NCBI RefSeq assembly: GCF_036711975.1
Contig: NC_091970.1
Location: 1,619,501-1,683,500 of the forward strand
DNA length: 64,000 bases
Origin: Onthophagus taurus
Taxonomy: Eukaryota > Arthropoda > Insecta > Coleoptera > Scarabaeidae
Reading direction: 5' to 3'
Shown here: positions 35,970 to 48,377 of the stretch, one piece after another
Layout of the letters: every line of letters begins with the position of its first letter
How positions within the stretch are numbered: the stretch's first letter is position 1
Position numbers and translations under genes: made by a program
The notes under the pieces: generated by a model
Databases searched by the model: none
What the model was told of the DNA's origin: nothing
The model's input: only the letters and a program-made list of their open reading frames with translations

Positions 35970-38585
35970 TATCTTTCAGTTGTTAATGTCAACTTTAATT
36001 TTGTTATTATATTCGTAATCTTCATAAAATAACCTTTAAAGTGAGTCCAAACATGACGCATTTATCTCAAAAAACCAAAAAGATCGAACTTTCAACCTCA
36101 ATTTTTAATGTTAGAATTCTAATTTCGTTTTTAAACCATGTTTGATTAATAAATTCATACATAATTGAAATTCATTATGATATAAATAATAATTTATTTA
36201 TTATTAGGTTATGTTATTAATGTTACTAATTAACAACAAGCTGAAAATTATTGATTGTGCACAGAATTCGATATGTTTTTGCACTAGTTCGAAATTTCAA
36301 CCTCAATTTTGACATATTTGTAATCTTCATTAAAAATCCTTTAAAATGAGTCCAAACTCGACATATTTAACTTTAATATTAATGGAAATACAATCACTTC
36401 CGGTTTGAAATGTCAACGTCAATTTTGACATATTTGCCATCTTCATTAAAAACCCTATAAAATGAGTCCAAACAAGACGCACTTATCTCAAAAAACAAAA
36501 AAGTTAGAATAAAAAGCATTAAACCCGAAGTTAGCCGCAATGAAGATAGCAATTTAATTTTTAAATATTAATACCAACCTTAATTTTTTTCTTTTTATTA
36601 TATCTTTGTTTTGTGACAAATTTTAATACATTTTATAAAAATTAAAAATATGTCAAAATGACATTGACATTTCAAACCGGAAGTTGGTTATATCTCGAGT
36701 AATATTGAAATTAAACGTATCATGTTTGGACTCATTTTAAAGGACTTTTCACGACGATTACAAATATGTCAAAATTGACGTTGACATTCTTAACCGGAAG
36801 TTGACCATAACTTCATTAATATTGAAGATAAATATGTCGTGTTTGTACTCATTTTAAAGGATTTTTAATGGAGATTACAAATATGTCAAAATTGAGGTTG
36901 ACGTTTTTAAACCTGAAGTTAGCTATCATATAATAGACAAATGGGCAACTTCATGGTGTCCTTCCATGATGTATTCTTTATTAAAAAAAGCCTTTAAAAT
37001 GAGTCCAAAGATGAAGATTAACATTTATCTCAAAAAACAGAAAAGTTAGAATAAAAAGCATTAAACCCGAAGTTAGCAACAATTTAATTTTTAAATATTA
37101 ATACCAACCTTAATTTTTGATTCTTTTTATGATATCTTTGTTTTTGTGACAAATATTAAGACATTTTATAAAAATTAAGAATATGTCAAAATGACATTGA
37201 CATTTCAAACCGGAAGTTGGTTATATCTCGAGTAATATTGAAATTAAACCTATCATGTTTGGACTCATTTTAAAGGATTTTTCACAACGATGACAAATAT
37301 GTCAAAATTGACGTTGACATTCTTAACCGGAAGTTGACCATAACTTCGTTAATATTAAAAATAAATATGTCGTGTTTGTACTCATTTTAAAGGATTTTTA
37401 ATGAAGATTACAAATATGTCAAAATTGAGGTTGACGTTTTTAAACCTGAAGTTAGCTATCATATAATAGACAAATGGGCAACTTCATGGTGTCCTTCCAT
37501 GATGTATTCTTTATTAAGAAAAGCCTTTAAAATGAGTCCAAAGATGAAGATTAACACTTATCTCAAAAAACAGAAAAGTTAGAATAAAAAGCATTAAACC
37601 CGAAGTTAGCAACAATTTAATTTTTAAATATTAATACCAACCTTAATTTTTGATTCTTTTTATGATATCTTTGTTTTTGTGACAAATATTAAGACATTTT
37701 ATAAAAATTAAGAATATGTCAAAATGACATTGACATTTCAAACCGGAAGTTGGTTATATCTCGAGTAATATTGAAATTAAACCTATCATGTTTGGACTCA
37801 TTTTAAAGGATTTTTCACAACGATGACAAATATGTCAAAATTGACGTTGACATTCTTAACCGGAAGTTGACCATAACTCCATTAATATTGAAAATAAATA
37901 TGTCGTGTTTGTACTCATTTTAAAGGATTTTTAATGAAGATTACAAATATGTCAAAATTGAGGTTGACGTTTTTAAACCTGAAGTTAGCTATCATATAAT
38001 AGACAAATGGGCAACTTCATGGTGTCCTTCCATGATGTATTCTTTATTAAAAAAAGCCTTTAAAATGAGTCCAAAGATGAAGATTAACACTTACCTCAAA
38101 AAACAGAAAAGTTAGAATAAAAAGCATTAAACCCGAAGTTAGCCGCAATGAAGATAGCAATTTAATTTTTAAATATTAACACCAACCTTAATTTTTGATT
38201 CTTTTTATGATATCTTTGTTTTTGTGACAAATATTAAGACATTTTATAAAAATTAAGAATATGTCAAAATGACATTGACATTTCAAACCGGAAGTTGGCT
38301 ATATCTCGAGTAATATTGAAATTAAACGTATCATGTTTGGACTCATTTTAAAGGATTTTTCACAACGATGACAAATATGTCAAAATTGACGTTGACATTC
38401 TTAACCGGAAGTTGACCATAACTCCATTAATATTGAAAATAAATATGTCGTGTTTGTACTCATTTTAAAGGATTTTTAATGGAGATTACAAATATGTCAA
38501 AATTGAGGTTGACATTTTAAACCTGAAGTTAGTTAATTAATTAATCTAGTGTTAGTCACTTTTCCGTAACGTGTTTTTTGAAAAA
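35970..38585. mobile_element. Repeat element with defined ends and ~533-bp internal tandem units (long copy)
   Basis: The left end is CAGTTGTTAATGTCAACTTT (near 35978). A unique segment starting TGTTAGAATTCTAATTTCG (near 36109) follows, then units with CATTAAACCCGAAGTTAGC at 36517, 37059, 37592 and 38125 (period 533-542). The right end is ATCTAGTGTTAGTCACTT...AACGTGTTTTTTG near 38545-38580. Each unit contains several ~110-125-bp subrepeats with ATGAGTCCAAAC or its complement and AACCGGAAGTTG. There is no ORF. The shorter copy at 40363-41245 has the same internal start and right end. Confidence 0.8.
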
Positions 38586-38820
38586 AAAAGGGTTTAATTT
38601 TATTGTTGTTATTGAATTAAATCCAACAAGTAACGTTAATAACAAAACGGATTTTATTACGTACATTTTTGTTTGATTTTTTTGATCCCATCACCTTGGT
38701 TTAGTTAATTAAAAACGAGATTAATTGCATAGATTTGTCTTTTTTAATTTAGTTTTTGTTTAATTATCCGTAAAAATTATATAAATATAATATAATAATA
38801 ATCTTAATTTAATTTTTTTT
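38586..38820 (-). pseudogene. Truncated copy of the DUF1091 5' end
   Basis: Carries the DUF1091 upstream region, ATG and about 26 codons. It is cut off where the 533-bp-unit element ends. It sits directly downstream of the transpeptidase stop codon and so probably forms that gene's 3' UTR. Reverse-strand AATAAA words occur at about 38600 and 38652. Confidence 0.85.
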
Positions 38821-38826
38821 TTAATT

Positions 38827-41800
38827 TCAGAACCCTTCACCATAACCATGTCGTCTTCGATCACCAATCGCCTCAATATTATCGTTACAAACCGAGATGG
38901 CATTAACAGCGGAAGTAATCGGCATATTAAGCGAACCTTCAGCACATTGGACATCCGTTTTATACTGCTTAATAACATGCCCACGGCGAGATAACCCTTT
39001 TAAAATCGCCGGGGGAAACCCCGGTTCATATTCGATCTCCATCGGCACCAATTGATGATGTAATCTCGGTTGCGCGACGGCTTCTTCGAGGCACTCCCCT
39101 AAAAGTAGATGTCTTATCACCACTAGAGAAGTCGCCGAAAGTATTTTAAATCCACCAGAAGCCCCCACAATCATCCTAACGGAATTATCAATTGAGCTTA
39201 AAATAATCGTTGGACACATCGTTGAAACTGGCTGGCGTTGGGGTTTAATATAATTCGATGGGTTTGCTTTCCACGGATGACGATTAGGAATTGCAAAGTC
39301 CATCATTTGGTTGTTTAAGATGATTCCGGTTGATGGTGAAGCAAAAAAAGCCCCGAAACTAAAACATAAAATGATTAAAACTCGAAAAATTAAGAATTAC
39401 ATTAATTACACCAAATTAATTGTACTTGTAACAGAAATTGCATCCCCATTCGGTGCTAAAATACTAATATGAGCAGTTCCGTGGTCCTCGGGTTGCTCAT
39501 AAACCCCAAAATAATTACTTGGATCATTACTTGTACAAGAATCTTTAATGCGACACCGAATAAAATGAGTAACCGTTGAATTATAACAATGCTCATCTAA
39601 ATTTCTTATTGCCATATTCGGACCGGATTGTTGAGTTTTTAAACCATAAGCGAACTTCCACACTTCGATTAAACGGTGCCAAAACGTCACCGGAGAACAA
39701 TTAATAATCATTCGAGACATTAAATCGGTGATTAATAAAAGAAATGAACCAGCTCCTGGAGATGGGACTGTATAAATGGTGAAATCTGTAGCGATTGTTG
39801 TCGACAACGGTTTCATCCATCGAGGTTTGTATTTTTTTAGATCATCCTTTGTAATTACCCCACCCGCATCTTGAATATCCTGAATAAAACAATCCGTTAA
39901 TGGACCGTTATATAACACATTCGGGCCTTTTTCTGCGATTTTAGCGAGCGTTTCGGCAAGTCTCGGCCGATTCATGACGTCACCTTCTTGGTAAAGTTTC
40001 CCTGTTTGTCTGTTTAAAAAAATCTTTCTAAAACGAAACGATGGGAAAAAAGATGGTTCGAATTGAAATTGAATTTTTGAAACTTACTAACTTCAAACTG
40101 GGGGAGCGTACGATTTCGTTTTCTAAAGCTTTAATCATTTTTGAGAGATAATTGCTAACGTAAATTCCCCTTTGGAGGAGTTTTATCGTTGGCTTTACTA
40201 GATGAGACCACGGGAGTTTACCGTATTTTTTATGGAGCTCCCAATAACCTTTTAGTTCGCCGGGAACTGCAACGGATAAACCACCGGAAGACATTTCTAA
40301 ATATTAGAGATAAATTTAATTAAAAGAAAATGATTTAGTTGTTATTATAAAATGTACTGTTAATGTTAGAATTCTAATTTCGTTTTTAAACCATGTTTGA
40401 TTAATAAATTCATACATAATTGAAATTCATTATGATATAAATAATAATTTATTTATTATTAGGTTATGTTATTAATGTTACTAATTAACAACAAGCTGAA
40501 AATTATTGATTGTGCACAGAATTCGATATGTTTTTGCACTAGTTCGAAATTTCAACCTCAATTTTGACATATTTGTAATCTTCATTAAAAATCCTTTAAA
40601 ATGAGTCCAAACTCGGCATATTTAACTTTAATATTAATGGAAATACAATCACTTCCGGTTTGAAACGTCAACGTCAATTTTGACATATTTGTCATCTTCA
40701 TTAAAAAACCTATAAAATGAGTCCAAACAAGACGTACTTATCTCAAAAAACCAACAAGTTAGAATAAAAAACATTAAACCCGAAGTTAGCCGCAATGAAG
40801 ATAGCAATTTAATTTTTAAATATTAATACCAACCTTAATTTTTTTTTTTTATTATATGTTTGTTTTTGTGACAAATTTTAATACATTTTATAAAAATTAA
40901 CAATATGTCAAAATGACATTGACATTTCAAACCGGAAGTTGGTTATATCTCGAGTAATATTGGAATTAAACGTATTATGTTTAGACTCATTTTAAAGGAT
41001 TTTTCACGACGATTACAAATATATCAAAATTGACGTTGACATTTTTAACCGGAAGTTGACCATAACTTCCTTAATATTGAAGATAAATATGTCGTGTTTG
41101 TACTCATTTTAAAGGATTTTTAATGAAGATTACAAATGTGTCAAAATTGAGGTTGACATTTTAAACTTGAAATTAGTTATCATATAATAGAAGTTTTACA
41201 ATTGAAATTAATCTAGTGTTAGTCACTTAACGTGTTTTTTGGGTTATTTCACATTGATTAAAACAAAATCACATGATGATTCTTGAATTTTTCGCACTTC
41301 GTCCTTAATTTCATTTTACAACTTTTTATACTTTAATTTTGTAAATTAGTAACTAAACTTGGTATTACTGATTAATGTGTTACAAATGTTTTTGGAATAT
41401 GTCTTTAAGTTGATAAGGAACATTTTTTGTCCGAAACATTTTCTTCCATCTCTTTTCATTCTCGGAATTTTATCTGATTTTTATGCCAAAAACGTCAATT
41501 TCAGAAATATTTATTTTCTAACCAAATAAAATTGGTATTACTGATCAATGTGTTACAAATGTTTTTGGGATATGTCTTTAGGTTGATAAGGAACATTTTT
41601 TGTCCGAAACATTTTCTTCCATCTCTTTTCATTCTCGGAATTTTATCTGATTTTTATGCCAAAAACGTCAATTTCAGAAATATTTATTTTCTAACCAAAT
41701 AAAATTGGTATAACTGATCAATGTATTACAATTATTTCTGGAATATATCTTTAGGTTGATAAGGAACATTTTTTGTCCGAAACATTTTCTTCCATCTCTT

Positions 41801-44800
41801 TTCATTCTCGGAATTTTATCTGATTTTTATGCCAAAAACGTCAATTTCAGAAATATTTATTTTCTAACCAAATAAAATTGGTATTACTGATCAATGTGTT
41901 ACAAATGTTTTTGGAATATGTCTTTAGGTTGATAAGGAACATTTTTTGTCCGAAACATTTTCTTCCATCTCTTTTCATTCTCGGAATTTTATCTGATTTT
42001 TATGCCAAAAACGTCAATTTCAGAAATATTTATTTTCTAACCAAATAAAATTGGTATAACTGATCAATGTATTACAAATGTTTTTGGGATATGTCTTTAA
42101 GTTGATAAGGAACATTTTTTGTCCGAAACATTTTCTTCCATCTCTTTTCATTTTCGGAATTTTATCTGATTTTTATGCCAAAAACGTCAATTTCAGAAAT
42201 ATTTATTTTCTAACCAAATAAAATTGGTATTACTGATTAATGTGATACAAATGTTTTTGGGATATGTCTTTAAGTTGATAAGGAACATTTTTTGTCCGAA
42301 ACATTTTCTTCCATCTCTTTTCATTCTCGGAATTTTATCTGATTTTTATGCCAAAAACGTCAATTTCAGAAATATTTATTTTCTAACCAAATAAAATTGG
42401 TATAACTGATCAATGTATTACAATTATTTCTGGAATATATCTTTAGGTTGATAAGGAACATTTTTTGTCCGAAACATTTTCTTCTATCTCTTTTCATTCT
42501 CGGAATTTTATCTGATTTTTATGCCAAAAACGTCAATTTCAGAAATATTTATTTTCTAACCAAATAAAATTGGTATAACTGATCAATGTATTACAATTAT
42601 TTCTGGAATATATCTTTAGGTTGATAAGGAACATTTTTTGTCCGAAACATTTTCCCATCTCTTTTCATTCTCGGAATTTTATCTGATTTTTATGCCAAAA
42701 ACGTCAATTTCAGAAATATTTATTTTCTAACCAAATAAAATTGGTATAACTGATCAATGTATTACAATTATTTCTGGAATATATCTTTAGGTTGATAAGG
42801 AACATTTTTTGTCCGAAACATTTTCTTCCATCTCTTTTCATTCTCGGAATTTTATCTGATTTTTATGCCAAAAACGCCAATTTCAGAAACATTTACTTTC
42901 TAACCAAATAAAATTGGTATTACTGATCAATGTGTTACAAATGTTTTTGGGATATGTCTTTAAGTTGATAAGGAACATTTTTTGTCCGAAACATTTTCTT
43001 CCATCTCTTTTCATTCTCGGAATTTTATCTGATTTTTATGCCAAAAACGTCAATTTCAGAAATATTTATTTTCTAACCAAATAAAATTGGTATAACTGAT
43101 CAATGTGTTACAAATGTTTTTGGAATATGTCTTTAGGTTGATAAGGAACATTTTTTCTCCGAAACATTTTCTTCCATCTCTTTTCATTCTCGGAATTTTA
43201 TCTAATTTTTATGCCAAAAACGTCAATTTCAGAAATATTTATTTTCTAACCAAATAAAATTGGTATTACTGATCAATGTGTTACAAATGTTTTTGGGATA
43301 TGTCTTTAAGTTGATAAGGAACATTTTTTGTCCGAAACATTTTCTTCCATCTCTTTTCATTCTCGGAATTTTATCTGATTTTTATGCCAAAAACGTCAAT
43401 TTCAGAAATATTTATTTTCTAACCAAATAAAATTGGTATAACTGATCAATGTGTTACAAATGTTTTTGGAATATGTCTTTAGGTTGATAAGGAACATTTT
43501 TTCTCCGAAACATTTTCTTCCATCTCTTTTCATTCTCGGAATTTTATCTAATTTTTATGCCAAAAACGTCAATTTCAGAAATATTTATTTTCTAACCAAA
43601 TAAAATTGGTATTACTGATCAATGTGTTACAAATGTTTTTGGAATATGTCTTTAAGTTGATAAGGAACATTTTTTGTCCGAAAAATTTTCTTCCATCTCT
43701 TTTCATTCTCGGAATTTTATCTGATTTTTATGCCAAAAACGTCAATTTCAGAAATATTTATTTTCTAACCAAATAAAATTGGTATTACTGATCAATGTAT
43801 TACAAATGTTTTTGGAATATGTCTTTAGGTTGATAAGGAACATTTTTTGTCCGAAACATTTTCTTCCATCTCTTTTCATTCTCGGAATTTTATCTGATTT
43901 TTATGCCAAAAACGTCAATTTCAGAAATATTTATTTTCTAACCAAATAAAATTGGTATAACTGATCAATGTATTACAATTATTTCTGGAATATATCTTTA
44001 GGTTGATAAGGAACATTTTTTGTCCGAAACATTTTCTTCCATCTCTTTTCATTCTCGGAATTTTATCTGATTTTTATGCCAAAAACGCCAATTTCAGAAA
44101 CATTTACTTTCTAACCAAATAAAATTGGTATTACTGATCAATGTGTTACAAATGTTTTTGGAATATGTTTTTAGGTTGATAAGGAACATTTTTTGTCCGA
44201 AACATTTTCTTCCATCTCTTTTCATTCTCGGAATTTTATCTGATTTTTATGCCAAAAACGTCAATTTCAGAAATATTTATTTTCTAACCAAATAAAATTG
44301 GTATAACTGATCAATGTATTACAATTATTTCTGGAATATATCTTTAAGTTGATAAGGAACATTTTTTGTCCGAAACATTTTCTTCCATCTCTTTTCATTC
44401 TCGGAATTTTATCTAATTTTTATGCCAAAAACGTCAATTTCAGAAATATTTATTTTCTAACCAAATAAAATTGGTATTACTGATCAATGTGTTACAAATG
44501 TTTTTGGAATATGTCTTTAGGTTGCTAAGGAACATTTTTTGTCCGAAACATTTTCTTCCATCTCTTTTCATTCTCGGAATTTTATCTAATTTTTATGCCA
44601 AAAACGTCAATTTCAGAAATATTTACTTTCTAACCAAATAAAATTGGTATTACTGATCAATGTGTTACAAATGTTTTTGGGATATGTCTTTAAGTTGATA
44701 AGGAACATTTTTTGTCCGAAACATTTTCTTCCATCTCTTTTCATTCTCGGAATTTTATCTGATTTTTATGCCAAAAACGTCAATTTCAGAAATATTTATT

Positions 44801-47224
44801 TTCTAACCAAATAAAATTGGTATTACTGATCAATGTGTTACAAATGTTTTTGGAATATGTCTTTAGGTTGCTAAGGAACATTTTTTGTCCGAAACATTTT
44901 CTTCCATCTCTTTTCATTCTCGGAATTTTATCTAATTTTTATGCCAAAAACGTCAATTTCAGAAATATTTACTTTCTAACCAAATAAAATTGGTATTACT
45001 GATCAATGTGTTACAAATGTTTTTGGGATATGTCTTTAAGTTGATAAGGAACATTTTTTGTCCGAAACATTTTCTTCCATCTCTTTTCATTCTCGGAATT
45101 TTATCTGATTTTTATGCCAAAAACGTCAATTTCAGAAATATTTATTTTCTAACCAAATAAAATTGGTATTACTGATCAATGTGTTACAAATGTTTTTGGA
45201 ATATGTTTTTAGGTTGATAAGGAACATTTTTTGTCCGAAACATTTTCTTCCATCTCTTTTCATTCTCGGAATTTTATTTAATTTTTATGCCAACAACACC
45301 AATTTCAGAAACATTTACTTTCTAACCAAATCAATGTATTAAAATTATTTATGGAATATGTCTTTAGATTGATAAAGAACATTTTTTGTCCGAAACACTT
45401 TCTTCAATCTCTTTTCAATCATGATTTTTTTCCCATTTTTTATTATGTCAAAAACGCCAACTTCAGATATATCCTTTTGTATCTAATTTTAGTTGGTGTA
45501 ACTGATCAACGTGTCAAAAATTTTAATAGAATACGTTTTTCAGGTTCATAAAGAACAAATTCATCCACCAAAAAGAGGGTTCAAACATTTTTTTCCTACA
45601 TTTTCTTTGTTACACGCTCCTCTTCTTATTATAGTTATGATGAAATTAACATCATATTATTTAAGGTAATTTGTAACCCTTGTTCACTATTTATGCTACA
45701 CATTCATAGAGGGAGTATGTATCCTATGTGGCGCAGATGAACTTCTTGTATCTTTACCACATTATGTTGTATAAGACTTCGTCTTAACTACGTGATAAAT
45801 CTTAACAAAGTGTTAACTGCGATAAATTAAATCCTTCATGGATGTCGTTAAACAATTTTATCCTTATAATATATACCTTATAGATGAGTTTTAGAAAACA
45901 AAATTACTTTTTTCGTATGAATTAGGCTAAAATTAATTAATTTTCGTAAAAAGGAACATGACGTTTCATAAAATTGACATTTAATTTTGACAAATTGTTG
46001 TGAAGTTGGTTACAGTTGGTAACATTGAATTTGTGTCACATTGACGTTTAAATCTTATTCAAACATTTCTTTAAAAAAATTTAATTTATGGAATCATATC
46101 TCACATATTCACATATCTCTATAAATAGCCCTCATTTATAATATACTATATTCGTATTATAATATACTATTTTTCTTAGTACCCTGAGATTAATTAGTTT
46201 AAAAGTGAAGTCGAATAATTTTGACTTGTACTCAGAAAATTCGTATTAACAGAGAGAATAAGTTATTAATGAAACTTAAATTATAAAAGAACGCCTCTTG
46301 TGAATTACACAAGTGCTTAGATGCAACTAGCCCAGCTCAACATTCTGGGGTGTTCATAAATTCCGTTTATAACATTCCTTAGTTTTATAATTAAACGGTT
46401 CAACTTTATTTTCCAGAACTTTGCCGAGAAGTCTACATTAAAAAAAGAGTGCGATTTTGGAAATTATAAGATTTTTTCATTCCTTTTGCGATTTATTTGA
46501 ATCCGGATTTGCAGCAATAAAGAGGAAATATTGCTCGAAAATCGATGGGAAGCGTGAAATGGGAGTGACATTATTTCACGCTTGGAAAAAATATGAGATC
46601 AACCATCACTTAACTAACAGAGGTCAACAAAAGCCAGGAACTGCCAAACTTTATTACCTCGACTTTAAATTTTGAGATGACTGATAGATATCGGCTTTAG
46701 ATATCGTAAAAAACGATACTTGTTTTATTGAATACAATTTTTTATGCAAATTTAGTACATTTTACAATAATCTTTGTAAAAAAAAAATTTACTTACCGTT
46801 TTCCGAACCACATTCATTAAACATATCTTTATGAGCTTTATACGGAGCATTTTCCCGAGCGTTTAAAACTTGAACTGTTCCTGAAGATTTCTTAAAAATG
46901 GTCAAAAGAAAACCACCTCCTAACCCCATACTTTGCGGATTTGAAACGCCCTCACAAAAAAGCGCTGCTATGGCTGCGTCGGCGACACTTCCACCACATT
47001 TTAAAATATTTCTATTTAACGTTGAGTTATTTTTCATTTTTTTTTTTTGTAGAAAGAAACATGACTTACAATCCAATGTTGGTGCATTCAAAAGAATTCG
47101 TAACAACGGCCGCTTTATTGAGGGAATCGCTTTGTTTCCGGTGGACGTGCTCAAATGATGAATTCGGTTTTTCCATCAAACAACACAGCGTCAACAACCA
47201 AAACGCGAAGAACTTCACCTCCAT
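38827..47224 (-). CDS. Gamma-glutamyltranspeptidase, 5 exons
   Basis: Exons in transcript order: 47070-47224, 46797-47011, 40092-40296, 39410-40027, 38827-39358. All junctions are GT/AG with matching phases, and the product is 574 aa, typical length. A hydrophobic N-terminus (MEVKFFAFWLLTLCCL) acts as signal or anchor. Conserved blocks: ILKCGGSVADAAIAALFCEG, NPQSMGLGGGF, SGGLSVAVPGELKGYW, KLPW, the catalytic nucleophile Thr about residue 376 in DHGTAHIS, TSTIN, GIILNNQMMDF, and CPTIILSS followed by VGASGG. The enzyme is a self-cleaving extracellular ectoenzyme that removes or transfers the gamma-glutamyl group of glutathione. All key residues visible to me are intact. Introns are 51-64 bp except intron 2 (40297-46796, 6.5 kb), which has been enlarged by a repeat element and a 173-bp satellite array. 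Confidence 0.94.
40363..41245. mobile_element. Short copy of the 533-bp-unit repeat element, in the transpeptidase intron
   Basis: Begins at TGTTAGAATTCTAATTTCG, as at about 36109, and ends at ATCTAGTGTTAGTCACTTAA...CGTGTTTTTTG. The middle holds only about one internal unit, against about four in the copy at 35970-38585. The sequences are nearly identical where they overlap. Confidence 0.85.
41345..45550. repeat. 173-bp satellite, about 24 monomers, in transpeptidase intron 2
   Basis: The phrase GATAAGGAACATTTTTTGTC recurs at 41412, 41585, 41758 and 41931 and onwards, every ~173 bp. Two monomer types can be told apart by their junction words: TATTACTGATCAATGTGTTA with ACAAATGTTTTTGG, and TATAACTGATCAATGTATTA with ACAATTATTTCTGG; mixed forms exist. 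The last two monomers, after about 45290, are diverged. No coding frame persists. Confidence 0.97.
45551..46796. other. Remaining intron sequence, no gene
   Basis: Unique AT-rich DNA between the satellite and transpeptidase exon 2. A 72-codon forward frame at 46457-46675 has no recognisable domain and lies antisense inside the intron; not accepted as a gene. A few AGTTGGTAACATTG-type words resemble other repeats in the window. Confidence 0.4.
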
Positions 47225-47720
47225 ATGTTCGAATTCACTTTAATAAGGTGAGTCATTAATAACTTTTTTCTTCTTCCTTAAAAAACCAACAAAAAAAATT
47301 AAAATTAATTAAAATTTGATTGACAATTTCAATCATAAAATTTCAATCAATCAAATTGATTTATAAGATTAATAATAATTTTTTTTAATGTTTAAATTTT
47401 TTATGGAAGCTTTTTATTTCGTGAATTTCCGTGTCGTTTCGCGCAACTTTGGGTTTTACGAATTCAACGCAGCCGGGATAAATTTTCAGTGGCGCTTTCA
47501 GCTTTCAGTGCGTCGTTGCCTACCATTCGGGGAGGTTGTACGTTGTTATTAGGGAAATTACGCGATATATCACGCGAGAAACCCTTTTAAAAGGGAAATC
47601 GTGTCGATTTTAATTCAAAAAAGTACTCTTAGAAAAGCTTATTATAAAGTTTACGTCGGTATTGCTTTTAAAGTTGGGTTCTAAGCAAATTTATTTCTGT
47701 GTTAAGCTAAAGGTAAGCTT
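47225..47720. promoter_or_regulatory. Transpeptidase upstream region with a possible first exon on the + strand
   Basis: After about 170 bp of AT-rich DNA, 47400-47600 is relatively GC/CpG-rich and unique (GCAGCCGGGATAAATTTTCA, CTTTCAGTGCGTCGTTGCC). A strong donor, AAAG|GTAAGC, is at about 47710 on the + strand. This may be a promoter plus non-coding first exon of a rightward gene, or a transpeptidase promoter. Both are inference. Confidence 0.3.
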
Positions 47721-48370
47721 GTATAAAAAATTACATGATTTATTATCTAATTTTAAGTCTGTATATAAAAAAGTTTATACATTTTTGTATTTATAATGTT
47801 TACAAGTATATCGAATCTTGCCTTTTTTTGTCATTAACATGTCTCATTAAATGTTGATAAGGCAGATAACAAATTTTGTTTGATGGACTATATTTGCCAT
47901 GAAATCCTTACCTTGAGTTCTTTCAAATGGTGAAAAAGTTGCCTACATTACTTGTAATTTAGCACTATTTCATTAATCACTTGCATCTCTCTTCTGTCTT
48001 TGTAGGGTTGTAACTATATCCATTTGAAATATATTTCGTTGTCACCCCAATATAAACCTTTGTGGTGATACGATGGTTTTAGACACATCCGCAGCCCTTG
48101 TATTTTAGCTTTCTGTGAAATCTTACAAGCTTTTCTCCATTAATTACTTGTCATGTAGTAACAAAATATCCTAAGAGAAAAAAATATCTTGGAAAGGTGT
48201 AAAGAAATAAAACGTTATGATCAGATTCAAAATGTTATTTGCAGAAACAAGATGTCATGCCAAAAAGCAAAACATTTTAGAAGATATAAGATGTGCTATG
48301 GCTAAAAAATATCATGTCAGAAATAAATCGTTAGACGAAGATGCGAGCTATTAGGAGCTGAGTATGAAAT
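47721..48370. other. Spacer with ~22-bp degenerate repeats, no gene
   Basis: About 48190-48345 has loosely periodic AGAAACAAGATGTCATG, AAAGCAAAACATTTTAGAAG, AAAAAATATCATGTCAGAAA words. Otherwise nothing is recognised. Confidence 0.45.
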
Positions 48371-48377
48371 GCTGAAA

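Noticed and set aside
46457-46675. 72-codon forward ORF in the transpeptidase intron
   Set aside because: No recognisable domain, no neighbouring exon, antisense to the host gene; length is within chance expectation.
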